Positions 47,925-60,040 of a DNA stretch of 64,000 nt are shown here, piece by piece. The translations under genes were made by a program, and so were the position numbers. Position 1 is the stretch's first letter, and each line of letters starts with the position of its first letter. Source of the DNA: Paramacrobiotus metropolitanus (taxonomy: Eukaryota; Tardigrada; Eutardigrada; Parachela; Macrobiotidae). The DNA is taken from the NCBI RefSeq assembly GCF_019649055.1, contig NW_026570240.1:1395996-1459995 (forward strand). Direction: 5' to 3'. Under the pieces are notes generated by a model. The model made no database searches, had not been told where the DNA came from, and saw nothing but the letters and a program-made list of their open reading frames with translations.

Positions 47925-49225
47925 ATGGTCCCCGAAAGAACAGCACTTACGAAGCCGTTCGGGGACGTTCGCACGTACAATTCCGGAAAACCGTACGAAC
48001 TGAAAATTCGCATCCCTGGAGATCGTGATCACGAAAACTTCATTACCCGGACAGTGGAAACAACAAGTCCCAACAACATGAAAACGAAGCCTAAAACGCC
48101 GCCCCCGCTTGCTGGCGTGGAAGACCCCTTAGCTGACAAATTCTCCGTAGATCGCGAGAAAACATGCCCTCTGCTTTTGCGAGTTTTTTGCAATGTTGGC
48201 AGGCATTTTTCCTTGATGGAATTCCTCAATGGGAATACACCTTCGGGAGAGTTACAAATTTATACGTGGATGGATGCTACACTCAAGGAGCTGACTGGTC
48301 TTATCCGCGAGGTAAATTTGATTTCATTTGGCATACTTAAATATACCATTTCAGTCTTACGGCGCACTTAAAAGTTTGTAGAAAATTCTAAAAGCTTCAA
48401 AAAAATTCAAAAAAAATATCTTGAGGCGACTAAAAAAATAGTATATAAGTTGCTGCCACATATTCTGTGATTTTTAAGCAGCATATTCAACAGTGGAAAT
48501 CATATGCATATGCAGTCTGTTGGAGCTTCTAGGCTGCTGTAACTAGCTGGTCCTATAATATCTGATTGTCGGCGATTATCTCATTGCTGCTTTATTTAAT
48601 TTTCTGAGAGTGGAGATGTCCCGGTGGCGAATTCAGTTTTCTTTGAACGTGCGATTGCCAGTATTTGTCTAATATGGATAACGCTGCCGGTGTCGGTCCA
48701 TATAACGGGACCAATTATTTTTGAAACACTTGTTGTTAGTTTTATTGCTGGTATTTTTGTTCACACTGAGAAAATAGTATAACCCGTGTTGTCATACATA
48801 AGAAAATAGTACTGTAGCCCGTGATTGGAGGTTTAGAACACTTCCTTGGACATAGTTCATATTGTTACTTTTGCTTTGCTGGATCAGTTCTCGTATCTCT
48901 TGCACTTAAACCGTACGCAGAGTATTTATGCTTAGCGGGTTTGTTTTTTATATAATACTTTTAGATGATATTTTTAACGATCTGTGTCTAACCATCACGG
49001 TTAATGTGAATCCAGGTGCACCCGGACGCGCGTAAGCGGGGGACGTACTTCGAGTTCAACATCGTGTTCCCTGAGCGTGGATCAAGGCAGTATCGCAACA
49101 GAGCCATCGGTACCACTAAAAATGGTGAAAGGGGACAAGAAGACAATCTCACACTTGAGGCAGTCGAATTTCAGATCGGCGATTTCCTTAGTGTCGCAAT
49201 CCATCCGCCAGACCGCTTTGCATGA
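47925..49225 (+). CDS. SAP18: Sin3-associated polypeptide SAP18
   Basis: SAP18 is a ubiquitin-fold subunit of Sin3/HDAC and of the ASAP/PSAP complex on spliced RNA. Two exons, 47925-48311 and 49016-49225, total 597 nt and 198 residues (human 153). The core starts near residue 76 with DREKTCPLLLRVF, then SGELQIYTWMDATLKELTGL, KRGTYFEFNIVFPERGS and FQIGDFLSVAIHPPDR. The ATG at 47925 sits in a good context (CGCCATGG). About 75 residues precede the core, compared with about 22 in human. They are rich in Pro, Lys and Thr (KTKPKTPPPLAGVEDP) and probably disordered. The domain itself looks complete, and the C-terminal Pro/Arg tail of human SAP18 is shorter here. Confidence 0.95.
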
Positions 49226-50052
49226 ATTTGATTAGATTGTCATCAGTGTGCATCCATCCGGACTGGCCGACCATTCGTATCCCAATCCGAAAATTTGCTG
49301 ATACCACAGAAGCCGAATGACTGCCTTCATATGTTGGCGTGGACGTCTGAACTCTTTTCCTACACGTTTTATACTGTCTTTTAATGGCTTTTTGAAGCAA
49401 GAGGTTTTGGAGAACAACCACTTTTTTTGTTACTCTAAATACGGGTAAATGTCTTTTGGTAATGGTGCTAGTAAGTTCTTTTGGTAGAGAAGAATATTTG
49501 CTGCACATTAGCTTTTGGTGGTTCATCTGTACACAACTTGTTTCCCCTGTTGGTCTTGTTGCATAATTATTTTACGCTGCTTGTTTTTGCCATGTGAATA
49601 GGAAGACTGTTGTTCTGTTTTAAGAAGAGTTCTGAAATTGGTTAATATTTAATAATCGAATTATCGAAACTTGATCGGTAATCTTACGAGTTGAAATCGA
49701 AATTAAAGTGCTTATGTTGTAGCTTGTAGTAGCTGTTCTAAGGTTTCTAATTCGTGCATCTAAGGAACTACACGTATGGTAAAAAGCTATTACGGATAGT
49801 GCCCATCTTGAATGTCCATGTACAATATTTAATGCCATTTACGCAAAGCTGTTTGCAAACGCACAGTGACGGACAAACTGCTAACGTAAAATCGAATTAG
49901 AACCTAGTAAACTACTGTACACCGGTGGACGACATCATGGTGCGCATAGATGAGATACTATCCATAATTATTACGACAAACAAAATCTTACCATCGGGTG
50001 CAACATTATACATACTGTTTGATCTTTGATGTCTCGACTACAAATGTACTCA
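49226..50052. other. Convergent 3' region SAP18/HFM1
   Basis: This holds the two 3'UTRs. Minus-strand frames at 49188-49526 and 49620-49838 are not protein-like. No repeat or RNA gene was seen. Confidence 0.4.
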
Positions 50053-53000
50053 CTACAGGAATAAAGATCGAAAACTTGGTGATGGAGGAGTCATCATCCG
50101 ATCGCCGGGTAGCACTGCCACGTTTGGTGTTCGGGGAGTAGTGACAATAGGCTCCGGGAGTGACGTTGGATGCGTGACATTTTGGCCAATAGGCTGCCTA
50201 TTCGAGATGCCGAAACGCTCCTTAATCGGTCCGGGAACAATATGGGTCATGGCAGAATTTAATGGGATTCTTGCTGCGTGCTCTTCAGCAGTAGAGCGAA
50301 TAGTGCTTCCAACAAAAACCGGGGACAGTTTTCGGACAGACAACTCTGGCGGGCTTCTCGGTGTAGGGCGAATTCCGGTGCTCTGGCGAGCTTCTCGGAA
50401 TTCCGGTGCAGGGCGAAAAGTCTGACTCTGATTGCACGCAAACCGAACAGGAGCAACACATCGTATCATAGTGCTGCTACATGGATTACGAATCGGCGTT
50501 ACATCAAATGGAGTTCTCAATCTCCGTATATCAGGGCTCATCACAGGGTGGACATTCCGATTTTCGGCAAGAACAGGCATAGCAGTTCGTATAGTAGAAC
50601 TACCACAAGGATTGCGAGTCGTCGCTAAACTTAACGGAGCTCTCACTGCATTAGGTCTCATCGCAGGATGGATATTCCGGTTGTCAACGAGTATAGGAGC
50701 AACTTTTCCCATATACACAGAAGGAGGGTGGATCGCCGGCATCTGTGACGGCATTCTTGTTGCTTCCGGCATAGCTGTGAAGCGAAAAGCTTGGTTTTCC
50801 AAAGCGGTAGAAGGAACAGTATTTCTGACTGCAACTGACGAATGGATTGCTGCTGTGCCAGAGGGAATTCTAGCAATGAAAGGCACCGGTGCAGTTCGGA
50901 CGGCTTGCGTTTCCACAAGTGCGGGAGCAACTTTTCCAGTATTTACAGAAGGATGATGAATTCTTGCTGTTTCCGATATGGCTGCAGGGCGAAAACCGTG
51001 GTTTCCCATAAAGACAGGAGGAGCGGTATTTCGGACTGCTCCTGACGAATGGACTGGCGTTACGCCACACGGAATTCTAGCTATGAGAGGCACGGACGCA
51101 GTTCGGACAGCTTGAGTTCCTACAGGAGCAGGAGCAATTTTTCGGAGTTTCTGACTACCGATGGTTTGTGCTGTTTCTGCAGAAAGACGCTTCCGAACAG
51201 GGAATCGCAGTTCCGTCTGTCGGTACTGGACTGGGGCCGCATTCGGAATTCGGGGAGCAGCAGTGGATGCACTGTTCACCAACACCGCTCTGGGTGGACC
51301 GGAATAAAACGGCGTAAACGAGCTGACAACATCGAAACCTAGCATCGTCTCGCTAAGTAAATGGAGAGAGAGCTCATCTCCCGCTTTTGCGCGAATGACC
51401 TTTATGGTACGACTCCACACCCCGCCGAGTGAAACCAAACTGGTATCCGTCAATCTCTCTCCGTGCACCAGTTTGTTGTCGGCATCTCCAACAAACAGGA
51501 ACACAGCATGATTACTTCCGGCTGTATTTTGCGATGAAACCAGTTGATGATTGTGCATTGAAACAGTCACAATTACCTCCACTTCCTGCTGCAGGGGAAT
51601 TTTTGGCTGTGCGACGCGAAGATTGTACTTTGGAAGGTGGGCGATGGCGTCGACCACCTGATTACCAAAAGGGGGCTTGCGATTAGCCAGCAATTCTAAC
51701 TCTCTGGGATGGCTGTTTTCAATTTTTGCGAAACTATTTAGGCCCGCGGCTACCAGCGATGACGAAATAATGTGCCCAACTTTCGAGATCTGACGAACCA
51801 CATAATCCGAGTCGTACCACATGCGGGCTTTCAAACATTTGTCCAGGAGGTAAGCGCTCACGGTCAATGCAAAATGCGGCTTACCGGATCGCACAAACAC
51901 CACGAGACAGCTCGATACACGGGCTGCAGATCGGAAAATTTTGTTGACATCCATCGACAAGCTGTAATCACTGATGGTCAAACATCCCAGCGTGGCTTGA
52001 ATTAGACAGTTAACTTTCATTTGGGTATTCTTAATTTTTCCCGCCATTGGAAATCGAATTGTCACGTTGTTCTTGCTCCGATTCAGAGTATTCAGCGGCA
52101 GCTTTTCGTTCACACGCAACTGAACGTCGGAAAATTCTTGTGCTTCAGACAATACCGAGATCAGATCAGCAACTGATTCACTACCGGTCAGCTTTCCAAA
52201 CAACCTGCAAAGCTTTCCAGTGTTTACAAGTTACATTTGCGATATGGCATTCTACATGCTTATAAAAAGCCAGAGGAATTAGGCTTACTTAATTGTGTCG
52301 AAAGCTACGTAGTATTTGGCCATAATCGATCCTTTCAGAGTTGACTGGAAATGCTCGCCGTTACCGGAAATTAAATCTTCGCGCTTCAAACTGCGCAAGC
52401 ACTCCGTACAAACTTCTTCTAACCAATTGTGGACCGCACCAAAATCTACTTCTTTAGGCAATCCATAATACTGGGGATTCTTAAAAACGCGAATATACAG
52501 AAACGTCGACTGTATCCAGGAGAGCATTGTGTCGGCATTGTAGAAGGTTTTTAAGCTGATCTCAGCATTTACATGCTCAATTAGATTCTTGTGGAGGGAG
52601 CTCTCAATGATCTGAGTTCCTTCGCATTGTGTCTCATACAACGACTTTTTTGCATTTTGTGTCATGATAACCTGTAAATGAAACGAAATAAAATCAATAC
52701 TAGATCGAATGCAACGGATCCGGAACTGATTGTTTGGCACCAAAGCAACATACGTATACAACTTTTCGTTTCACAAGTCACTTTAAGCAATCAACAGAAT
52801 TGTATGCTATTTTCATAATACATTGCAATTATATTACCATACTGTAAAATAATTCGATTTTATCCTTGACTTAATTAATGAAAAAGTTTGTACGGTCTGC
52901 GTGGTATTTTTTATTCAATATTTAGGATATAAATATGAAGCCTTTTCTGTGAGGCAGCAAGATAATACTGTACTTGTACTTCAGGAATACGTCAACTGGG

Positions 53001-54928
53001 CAATGTAATTCGAAAGGACAACAATATTAAGTAAATTTTATGTTCCGCATCTGGTAAATGGAAAACACGCCTACAGTAGATTATGGTTAAAAGTATGTGC
53101 AGACCGCAATCCGTGAAGACAGGCCGCATTATACTTTCCCTACAGAAAGAACATACCGCGGTCGCAGACGTGTCAAACTGAGGCCGGCCGGCTCTTCCCA
53201 TCATCTGCTGAATTTCTGTTTCGCTGTATTCCTGAGTGCTTCCCCCCACGTAGTGGCTGGTGGACTTTATTATTACCAGATGCGCAGGAAGGTTCACGCC
53301 CATAGCCAAAGTAGACGTACACAACAAAACCGGCAAAGCTCCTTCTTCGAATAAGCTGGCAATTGCGTTCCGATCATGAATGTCCAATCCAGCATGATGA
53401 AACCCAACCCCGGCAAGAACGCAGGACCGAAGGCTCAGATCCTTCAAAGAATTCGCAATCGGCTGCAGCCGGTGATACTGATCCATATTAGAGACAAACG
53501 AATGATTATCCTTCGTCAAAACTTTTGCTGCTTGCATGGTTCCTTTACGGGTAGAGCAAAACACCAAGGTGGGTTTCTTTTGGGAATACTGCTCTACTAC
53601 GCCTAAAAGGGAAATGAGAGAAACATTTAAACAGAAGAAACGGACTCTGTCCAATGTCGATACTAAGGAAATTTAGAAGTGTGGACCGCTTACCGGCTAA
53701 CTTGTAGTTCAAGCTCATATCGAATTTAAACTCCGAACAGTTTTTAGCCGCGTGATAACCAAGGACAACTTTCTGCAGTTTCACGGGACGACTGCCATCC
53801 CCGATTTTGTGGCAAATGGCCGAAAGCTGAGGGGAGCCCAACCATTCGCCGAAGTCGGAAATGTTGTTCAACGTGGCGGACACAGCAACAAACCGAATCG
53901 ATGGGATGTCCAGTGGATTTTCTTGCGATTCCCGAAGCTGAAGGGCTTTACTTATAGCTTTCATGCGGCTGGTCACTGCTTCCATTGCCGCACCTATTAT
54001 AAAGCACAAACAAAACTATGCATAACACCGTTAACATACTGTACCGTCTGTACGTATTTATGTATGTATGTAGTATAATTATAAGCATCTCGCCAAAGCG
54101 AACTCTTGCTGCACAAAATGATTATTTCTATTAAAGAAACAGTGCCACATAAAACGATATTATTAATTAAAGCAAAAATGTGAAATTATTGACTGACGGA
54201 AGATGATATAACAAAAGACGATCCCGATGCCTGACGATCCGATCACAACAAAAGTTGAAAATGACCATTTACCTGTAGTCAGGTTTGCAGCAAACTATGA
54301 ATTTTGTTGTTACTTGATTAAATAGAAACGTACCTCTTGTTTCGTCTCCAATCGTATGGATTTCGTCGATCATAAACAAGCGCACATTCTTCATTAAAAG
54401 TTCATGATCCTTCCAGCGCCTTGTCATGCTGTCCCATTTTTCCGACGTGGCCACGATAAGGTGAGCTTTCTGAATTTCCCCGAAGTCATCGCCGTCAGAA
54501 TCCCCGGTACATTTGCAAACGGTAAGCCCGATCTCGCCAAACCTTGCCCGCCAATCCATGTAGCGCTCATCGCATAAAGCTTTTATGGGAGCGAGATAAA
54601 CCGCCTTCGAGAAATGAGTAGGGCGGCTATCCTCTTCGGATTGATTCAGCGTATGCTGTGAACGGTCGTTCATAAGCATTTTGACGATGGTCATCTCGAA
54701 CACGCATGTTTTACCCGCGCCTGTTGGCGCCGATATCACAAGGGGATTATCGGACTGAAACACCGCATCGTATACCGACGACTGCAAGATATTGAAGAAG
54801 GGGAAGGTCTTGAAGACGGAACGGTATTCCAGCGGCACTTCTTCAGTGCTGCGCAGGGTCACTTGATCACTGCGTGCTTCTTGAGGAAACTGTCGCACAA
54901 TATGCAATTGCGCCGGACAGGCACTCAT
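50053..54928 (-). CDS. HFM1: Meiotic crossover helicase HFM1/Mer3
   Basis: HFM1/Mer3 is a Ski2-like 3'-5' DNA helicase needed for interference-sensitive meiotic crossovers. Five minus-strand exons, 54928-54334, 53993-53694, 53602-53157, 52671-52289 and 52204-50053, total 3,876 nt and 1,291 residues. Helicase motifs: Walker A APTGAGKT (67-74), APIKALCDERY, DEIH (188-191), SATLNN, HHAGLDIHDR, TSTLAMGVNLPAHLVIIKS and QMMGRAGRPQFD. The winged-helix part shows LIEHVNAEI and IQSTFLYIRVFKNPQYYGLP. The Sec63 part (from about 575) reads SDVQLRVNEKLPLNTLN and NCLIQATLGCL. The roughly 270-residue N-terminal region of human HFM1 is missing. The tail from about 940 is a degenerate Pro/Arg/Ala repeat unique to this sequence. 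It starts 555 bp from CNOT2 in divergent orientation. Confidence 0.95.
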
Positions 54929-55482
54929 TTTGAAATTACGATACAACACGACTTTCTAAATAGTTTATCGTCACAGTGCGAAGAGAAACAAATAAGGGCG
55001 AAAACCCCTCATCCTGCTTTTCATAGGAAATCGAAAAACCGTAACACAATACTCCGCGAAATTATTGGGATACCGCCTGGAAGAAGTACTAGTGCTGTAT
55101 CAAGTTTTGTCGCCAAAAATACGGACAACTTATGAATGGCGCCGTAAACAGACATACTACGATGCGTCCTGACCGTAGCGTACGAATGCGTGTGTTTACG
55201 TACGCGCGTAGCAGCGTCTCATTCATGAAAAATTGTTCAGCTGCTTCAGTTCGATTTGCAGGGAACGCTTTGTATAAACGTAAAAGTACGTAAATGGTTT
55301 GTATTTACAGCGAAGGTTCGGAAAAAACAAATTTCCATCATTACAGAGAGCGTTTAAAGTCTACTGCAGCCTTGCACGTTATTATAATCCGTTGGATTTG
55401 CAGATTCTTATTCTTGAGATTTTTTTTGACCAGTGAGGTTTTCAGATATGATGTGGATATGATTCTAACTTACCAACACAAC
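54929..55482. other. Divergent promoter region HFM1/CNOT2
   Basis: A 555-bp spacer between the HFM1 and CNOT2 start codons, presumably holding both promoters and leaders. An in-frame ATG at 55294 could extend CNOT2 upstream, but the residues it would add do not resemble the family. Confidence 0.4.
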
Positions 55483-58400
55483 ATGGCGTTTAGTAGAAAC
55501 GAGCAGTATTTAAATTCAGGCCAGTAAGTAAAGTCTGCGTCAGGACGATCATTGCTGCATGCTTACGTTGAGATCCGTGTTGGTTTCTGTGACTGTGTTC
55601 CTTTCCTCCTGTCGACTTTTGATTTGATTCGCATCTCCTGTGAACTTTTGTTTTTCGCTTGCATCCCCATTTTGAATGGTCTGTTGCGCCCGGGGAAGTG
55701 ATTTAGCGTGCCACTTTGCTTATTCAGGTACACGGACCCGATATGGGATTTGCCTCAATCAACGGGATCAAGGTAAAGATCGTGCTTAGATGGCATGCCT
55801 TTTTTGGGAATTCTGATTTATTTTCTGTCTTCACGCTTGACTCAGTACGATAATGAATTCAAGGACACCCAGCGGACTATCGGATATGTCACCCTTCGCA
55901 TCCCTAAGAAAATCGGTCCCACCTGTGAGTTTTAATTGCTCTGCCTCTGCCCTTCGGGATAATTGCAGGGAGCGGTGCTTAAAGCATGTTATTTGTATCC
56001 ATCAGGGATTCTCATCGATATCTGCATCAGCGAACGACTTCAGCTCCGCTGACTCCTCGTACAATTCTTCCTTCAACAATGCGTATTCCCCTTCTGTGTT
56101 TGGAGGCAGCAGGAACGACCGCGAGGTCTGTCTTTGATTTATCTGCCTGACGATGAATTTTTGATGGATTTCCATGCTGTGTTGGGTTTTGACAAGTGCG
56201 TTTTTCCTCAGTTTCCACGGGCTGGCTCTCCCTTGTCGGGTCCTTCCGGCTTGTCAGCCCTAAGTAAGTGCATTCGTTACAACCGGAATCTTCGCTTCTT
56301 TAAAGAATCTCGCTTCTTTAAAGTTTAAAGTCATTAATTACATCATTAATATTTGTTCGCTAATTTTCATTCGCTGTACAGTTTACAGTGGGACCCATAA
56401 TTAGCAATATTTAATTCTTAAAATTAATACCCTCTTTTGATGGTCTTAAAATTTATCAAACCTGGATTGTTTTACGACACTTATTAACGGTTGCGATATT
56501 GTTTACAATTGTGGTAATCGTAATCAGGGCAGATCCGTATCCGTCATTTGGGTAACGATGATCTGTAACCAGATTGTTATTACAATAGTTGTAAACAAAA
56601 TCGTTTGACTTTTAGATCATAAACAGCTCCATTAAATAATGTACAGACACGAATTAAAGCGTTTTTTGCTTGGCTTTTGTTTGAAATATTCTTTTTTGTA
56701 TTGGTTGCTGGTCGTTGGATTGCTTAATTTCAGTAGAGTTTTAGTTTTTTCTTATTGAAATTTTGCTTTTGTCTTAGCTTAAATTAGGCTTAATTTCTGT
56801 GGTAGAAATAGTCATGAATAATTCGAGTACTCTCTGAAACATGTAAGTTGTGGGAATTTCATTAAGCGCTGAAAACGTAATTTTTGATTCTGCAGGCCAT
56901 AGTTCCAGTAGCGGTGGTCTCTCCAACTCGAATTTCGCGATGGGTTACAATTCACCAGCAGCCAGTTCCCGTCCGCTGACGGCTAGCAACGGTGCGTTTT
57001 CGAGGAGTATTTCAGTGGGACAAACACCTTCGGTATCAACCTCCGGTTTTGGGTCGTCTTACCCAGCGAGCTCGTTTACGAGTCAGTATTCTGTACAACC
57101 GCAGTCGCAGTCCTCGTTAAAGTAAGTTACAGATACTGGGTTCTCAAAAACTTTTGCTGTAACAAATTTTATACTTGTTTGCAGTAACACCTTTAACATG
57201 AATGCGCTTAAAGCTGGTTTTGATGATCTGTCAATAAGAAACAGTTTACTGAAGAGAACACAGGAAGCCAAACGATCGACCAGCACAATGGGAGTACAAA
57301 ATTTTGGAACGTATGTGGTACCGTTTTTTTGCGACGATTGTGGCTTGTTACACACAGTCTTATTTTCTTGCAGGTCGCCTTTTATGCGTGGAAGCGCATT
57401 CAACTCAACGAATGGTACGGTTGATTGACTTTTTATTGTGAAAAAAATGGATGTATTAGAACGTCGAGCACAGATATTCTAGGATCTGACGGACCAATGT
57501 TCGATATCTCGGAATTTCCTTCGTTATCCTCAAGGAGTCGTCTCGAGAATTCCATGAGTTTTGCTAATGTGCTCTCGCAGGGTCCGAAATCAGCGTACGG
57601 TGAGTGTGTTGTTGGTTGTTCACCAATTTGGATAATTAATTTTCAATTTTTAAAGCGTTCTGGAATGTAAAAAAGATGGTGCTATGGGCATTACCTGTTT
57701 GTTATCATAACTAATGTTTATTATTTTTTTAATTTTCAAGCGACATAGAAGCAAGAAAATGCACGAAAGATTCTGTTAGATATTTTAAGTGTCATTAGGT
57801 AATTGAGTGGCTAGTTTATTTGTGAACGCAGCGACGAACGGTAGAGTGTCAGTCAAGTTTGCCTGAAGGAACGCTAATATTACTTGGTAGTTTGCCGTGG
57901 TGTACGTTTTGCGCAGCTTGTAATGAAACTCACCTTGTCAGAAAAATAGCCTCCATTATTTCAGGATTGACCAAGCAAGGTGGAAGTGATGGGAACACAG
58001 AATTTCAAATGCATAGCGAAGATTTTCCAGCGTTGCCTGGTGCGGAAGGTGGATCCTCACTTCCAGGTACGAATTTGCCAATTTTTATCCAGGTGTCCTT
58101 AATTAACATCTATGCTCCGTGCATTTTAGCGTTTGAGAAAGAAAAAAATCGAGGCATGTCGGGCGATGTAAGTTTGTTGAGAGAATTTGTGTGTCCTTTG
58201 TTGACTAACTGGAGTGTATGCAATTTTGCACAGTCATCCGGAGATCGTGCTACTCCTAATTCCGCATCCGTTTCCAGCGGCATCGGGGCGATAAATCAGC
58301 AATTTAGCTACGGATTATCGTCATCAGCGGCGGCGGCAATGAATACATATTTTCAACCGGGACCAGGATTATCCCAAGGAATGCTTCCATTTAGGAAGGT

Positions 58401-59774
58401 TGTACCGGATACTGCGGATAGGCTAATGTCATCGGTACCTTCTGTTAGGCGGAGAGATGATATAAAAGATATCCTACCTTCGTCGGGTAAGTGTGCTATT
58501 AACAGTAAGTTGTTGAGTTTAATCAGTTTCCCTTGCTTGCACTGCGAAGTCTGTAGTCTGTATCGATTAGCGTTGCCAGGCGCACTGGTGTTCAGTTACT
58601 TACAATTGTTTTATTTTCTCATACAGGATCGAGGAATACATTTGTACCACCGTCTATCATACAAGATCATTTTGGTCTGTTTGGATATCTACAGTATATG
58701 AAATGCTGGTCAGCAAATGCGAGTGTACCGCTAGCGTCCGTTGGATGTGATCTCCATTCACTTGGACTCGTTTTTAATCCCCTCGAGTATGATCACTAAT
58801 GATTAATTTATCATTAAAGTCTACTGTAGAACACACTCAGTACAGTGTAGAACATTATAAATTAAACACAACTGTACTCATTTTTAATTTTTAAGTACTT
58901 ATGGTATTGTATTTATTTTAAAGCAATATCGTTAAGTAATTTTGCCGGCTCTCAGTACTTCTTAATGACTGTTTGTCGGTCACGAGCAGAGTGATAATTT
59001 ACATCACAGTAAAATACAAGTACTTAAATAAGTAGCACGCTGCAAGCTTTCTTCGCCAAACCCGATAAAGTGTTATAATTATATTATAAAAATATATAAG
59101 TAGCCGTATAAGCAAGGAGTCCACTGAATTTTTCTAGGTAACTGAAACATGGTGGGATCGTTCATCGATTTGTCGTAATAAAACTTTACCATTGTTTGCA
59201 TTCACAGTCAGCTTCATGCTTTATCGATTAAACGATGGCATATTGTGCGTTACTGCGACTTGCTGTTCGAGTCTTATGTTTAAAGGATTTAACCCTGCAA
59301 ACTAGAGTTTAACGATATAGACTAGTTGTACCACATGCGCTAAGGTGATTTAACCGCAGTTCTGTTTTTGCAGTGCTACACCAAAACGTTTCAAAGGTTA
59401 TCCATTCCTGCACAGTTATATTAATGAAGCATGCACTGCACACATTTGCCACTTAGGTAAGAAATGATGGTTTATATGACCCAAGTAAATCGCAAATTTG
59501 TGTCCGAGTTTGCTTTGGCATAGCTCCGCAGCCTCCGGTGTTACAATCTGTATGTGTATTGGTTTAAGCGGTTATTTTCAGATGTCGATGTCCCGGCTGA
59601 ATACCTTGTATCCATAAATATGCCTAAAGACAAGGTGAGTTATTATCCTAATCGGATTTTTAATGTAAAATTTCTTCAGCTAATAAAATTTTTGCTAATC
59701 AGGTCACACTGCCAAGGATTACGAAATTTTCGGAAGACCTCTTATTTTATTTGTTTTATGGATTTCAGAGGGAC
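55483..59774 (+). CDS. CNOT2: CCR4-NOT subunit 2, interrupted by an LTR element
   Basis: CNOT2 bridges CNOT1 and CNOT3 in the deadenylase complex. Sixteen exons join in phase: 55483-55523, 55728-55772, 55846-55924, 56006-56125, 56212-56263, 56896-57121, 57185-57310, 57374-57414, 57483-57599, 57965-58066, 58130-58167, 58234-58486, 58627-58786, a 23-nt microexon 59374-59396, 59582-59634, and 59703-59774. They encode about 516 residues. The Ser-rich N-terminus leads to FDISEFPSLSSR and HSEDFPALPG (human SIHNEDFPALPG), then PPSIIQDHFGLFGYLQYM and CDLHSLGLVFNPLE. The NOT domain continues VPAEYLVSINMPKDK and SEDLLFYLFYGF. The frame then meets a stop exactly at the first bases of the LTR remnant. 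About 105 C-terminal residues are absent from the window. A donor in TTTGTTTTAT just upstream could mean the insertion is intronic. Confidence 0.88.
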
Positions 59775-60040
59775 TAATAATCTCAATGTGGCATGCTAAG
59801 TGTACGAATTATTAAGCGAAACTGCATCTCCGACGATTTTAATTGAAAGCTCCGAAACTGCGGGACTCGTTCCACAGAGAACTGATCCCGCAATACCCAA
59901 TCAACGGACTTATATAGACACGGCGCATCCGTGTAGAAACAACCAAAAGTCCGAACACAAAAGAGAACGATCGAGCATACAGCGAATAATAGAAAGTACG
60001 TCAAGCCGTCACTTTACGTACTGTACTGCTATATTCCGTC
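59775..60040 (-). repeat. Left LTR (3' LTR of the element), truncated
   Basis: This aligns with 63718-64000 with substitutions and many 1-4 base gaps. Shared landmarks are ATAATCTCAATGTGGCAT, ACTGCATCTCCGACGAT, TATATAGACACGGCGCATCC and ACTTTACGTACTGTACTGCT. The first 75 bp or so of the right LTR (63643-63717) have no counterpart, so this copy has lost its outer end. It may extend somewhat beyond 60040, where the right copy can no longer be compared. Confidence 0.85.

Noticed and set aside
50432-50956. 174-codon plus-strand open frame inside the HFM1 last exon
   Set aside because: It is the antisense shadow of the HFM1 repeat tail, whose reading frame is continuous with the Sec63 domain. The plus-strand frame has no homology.
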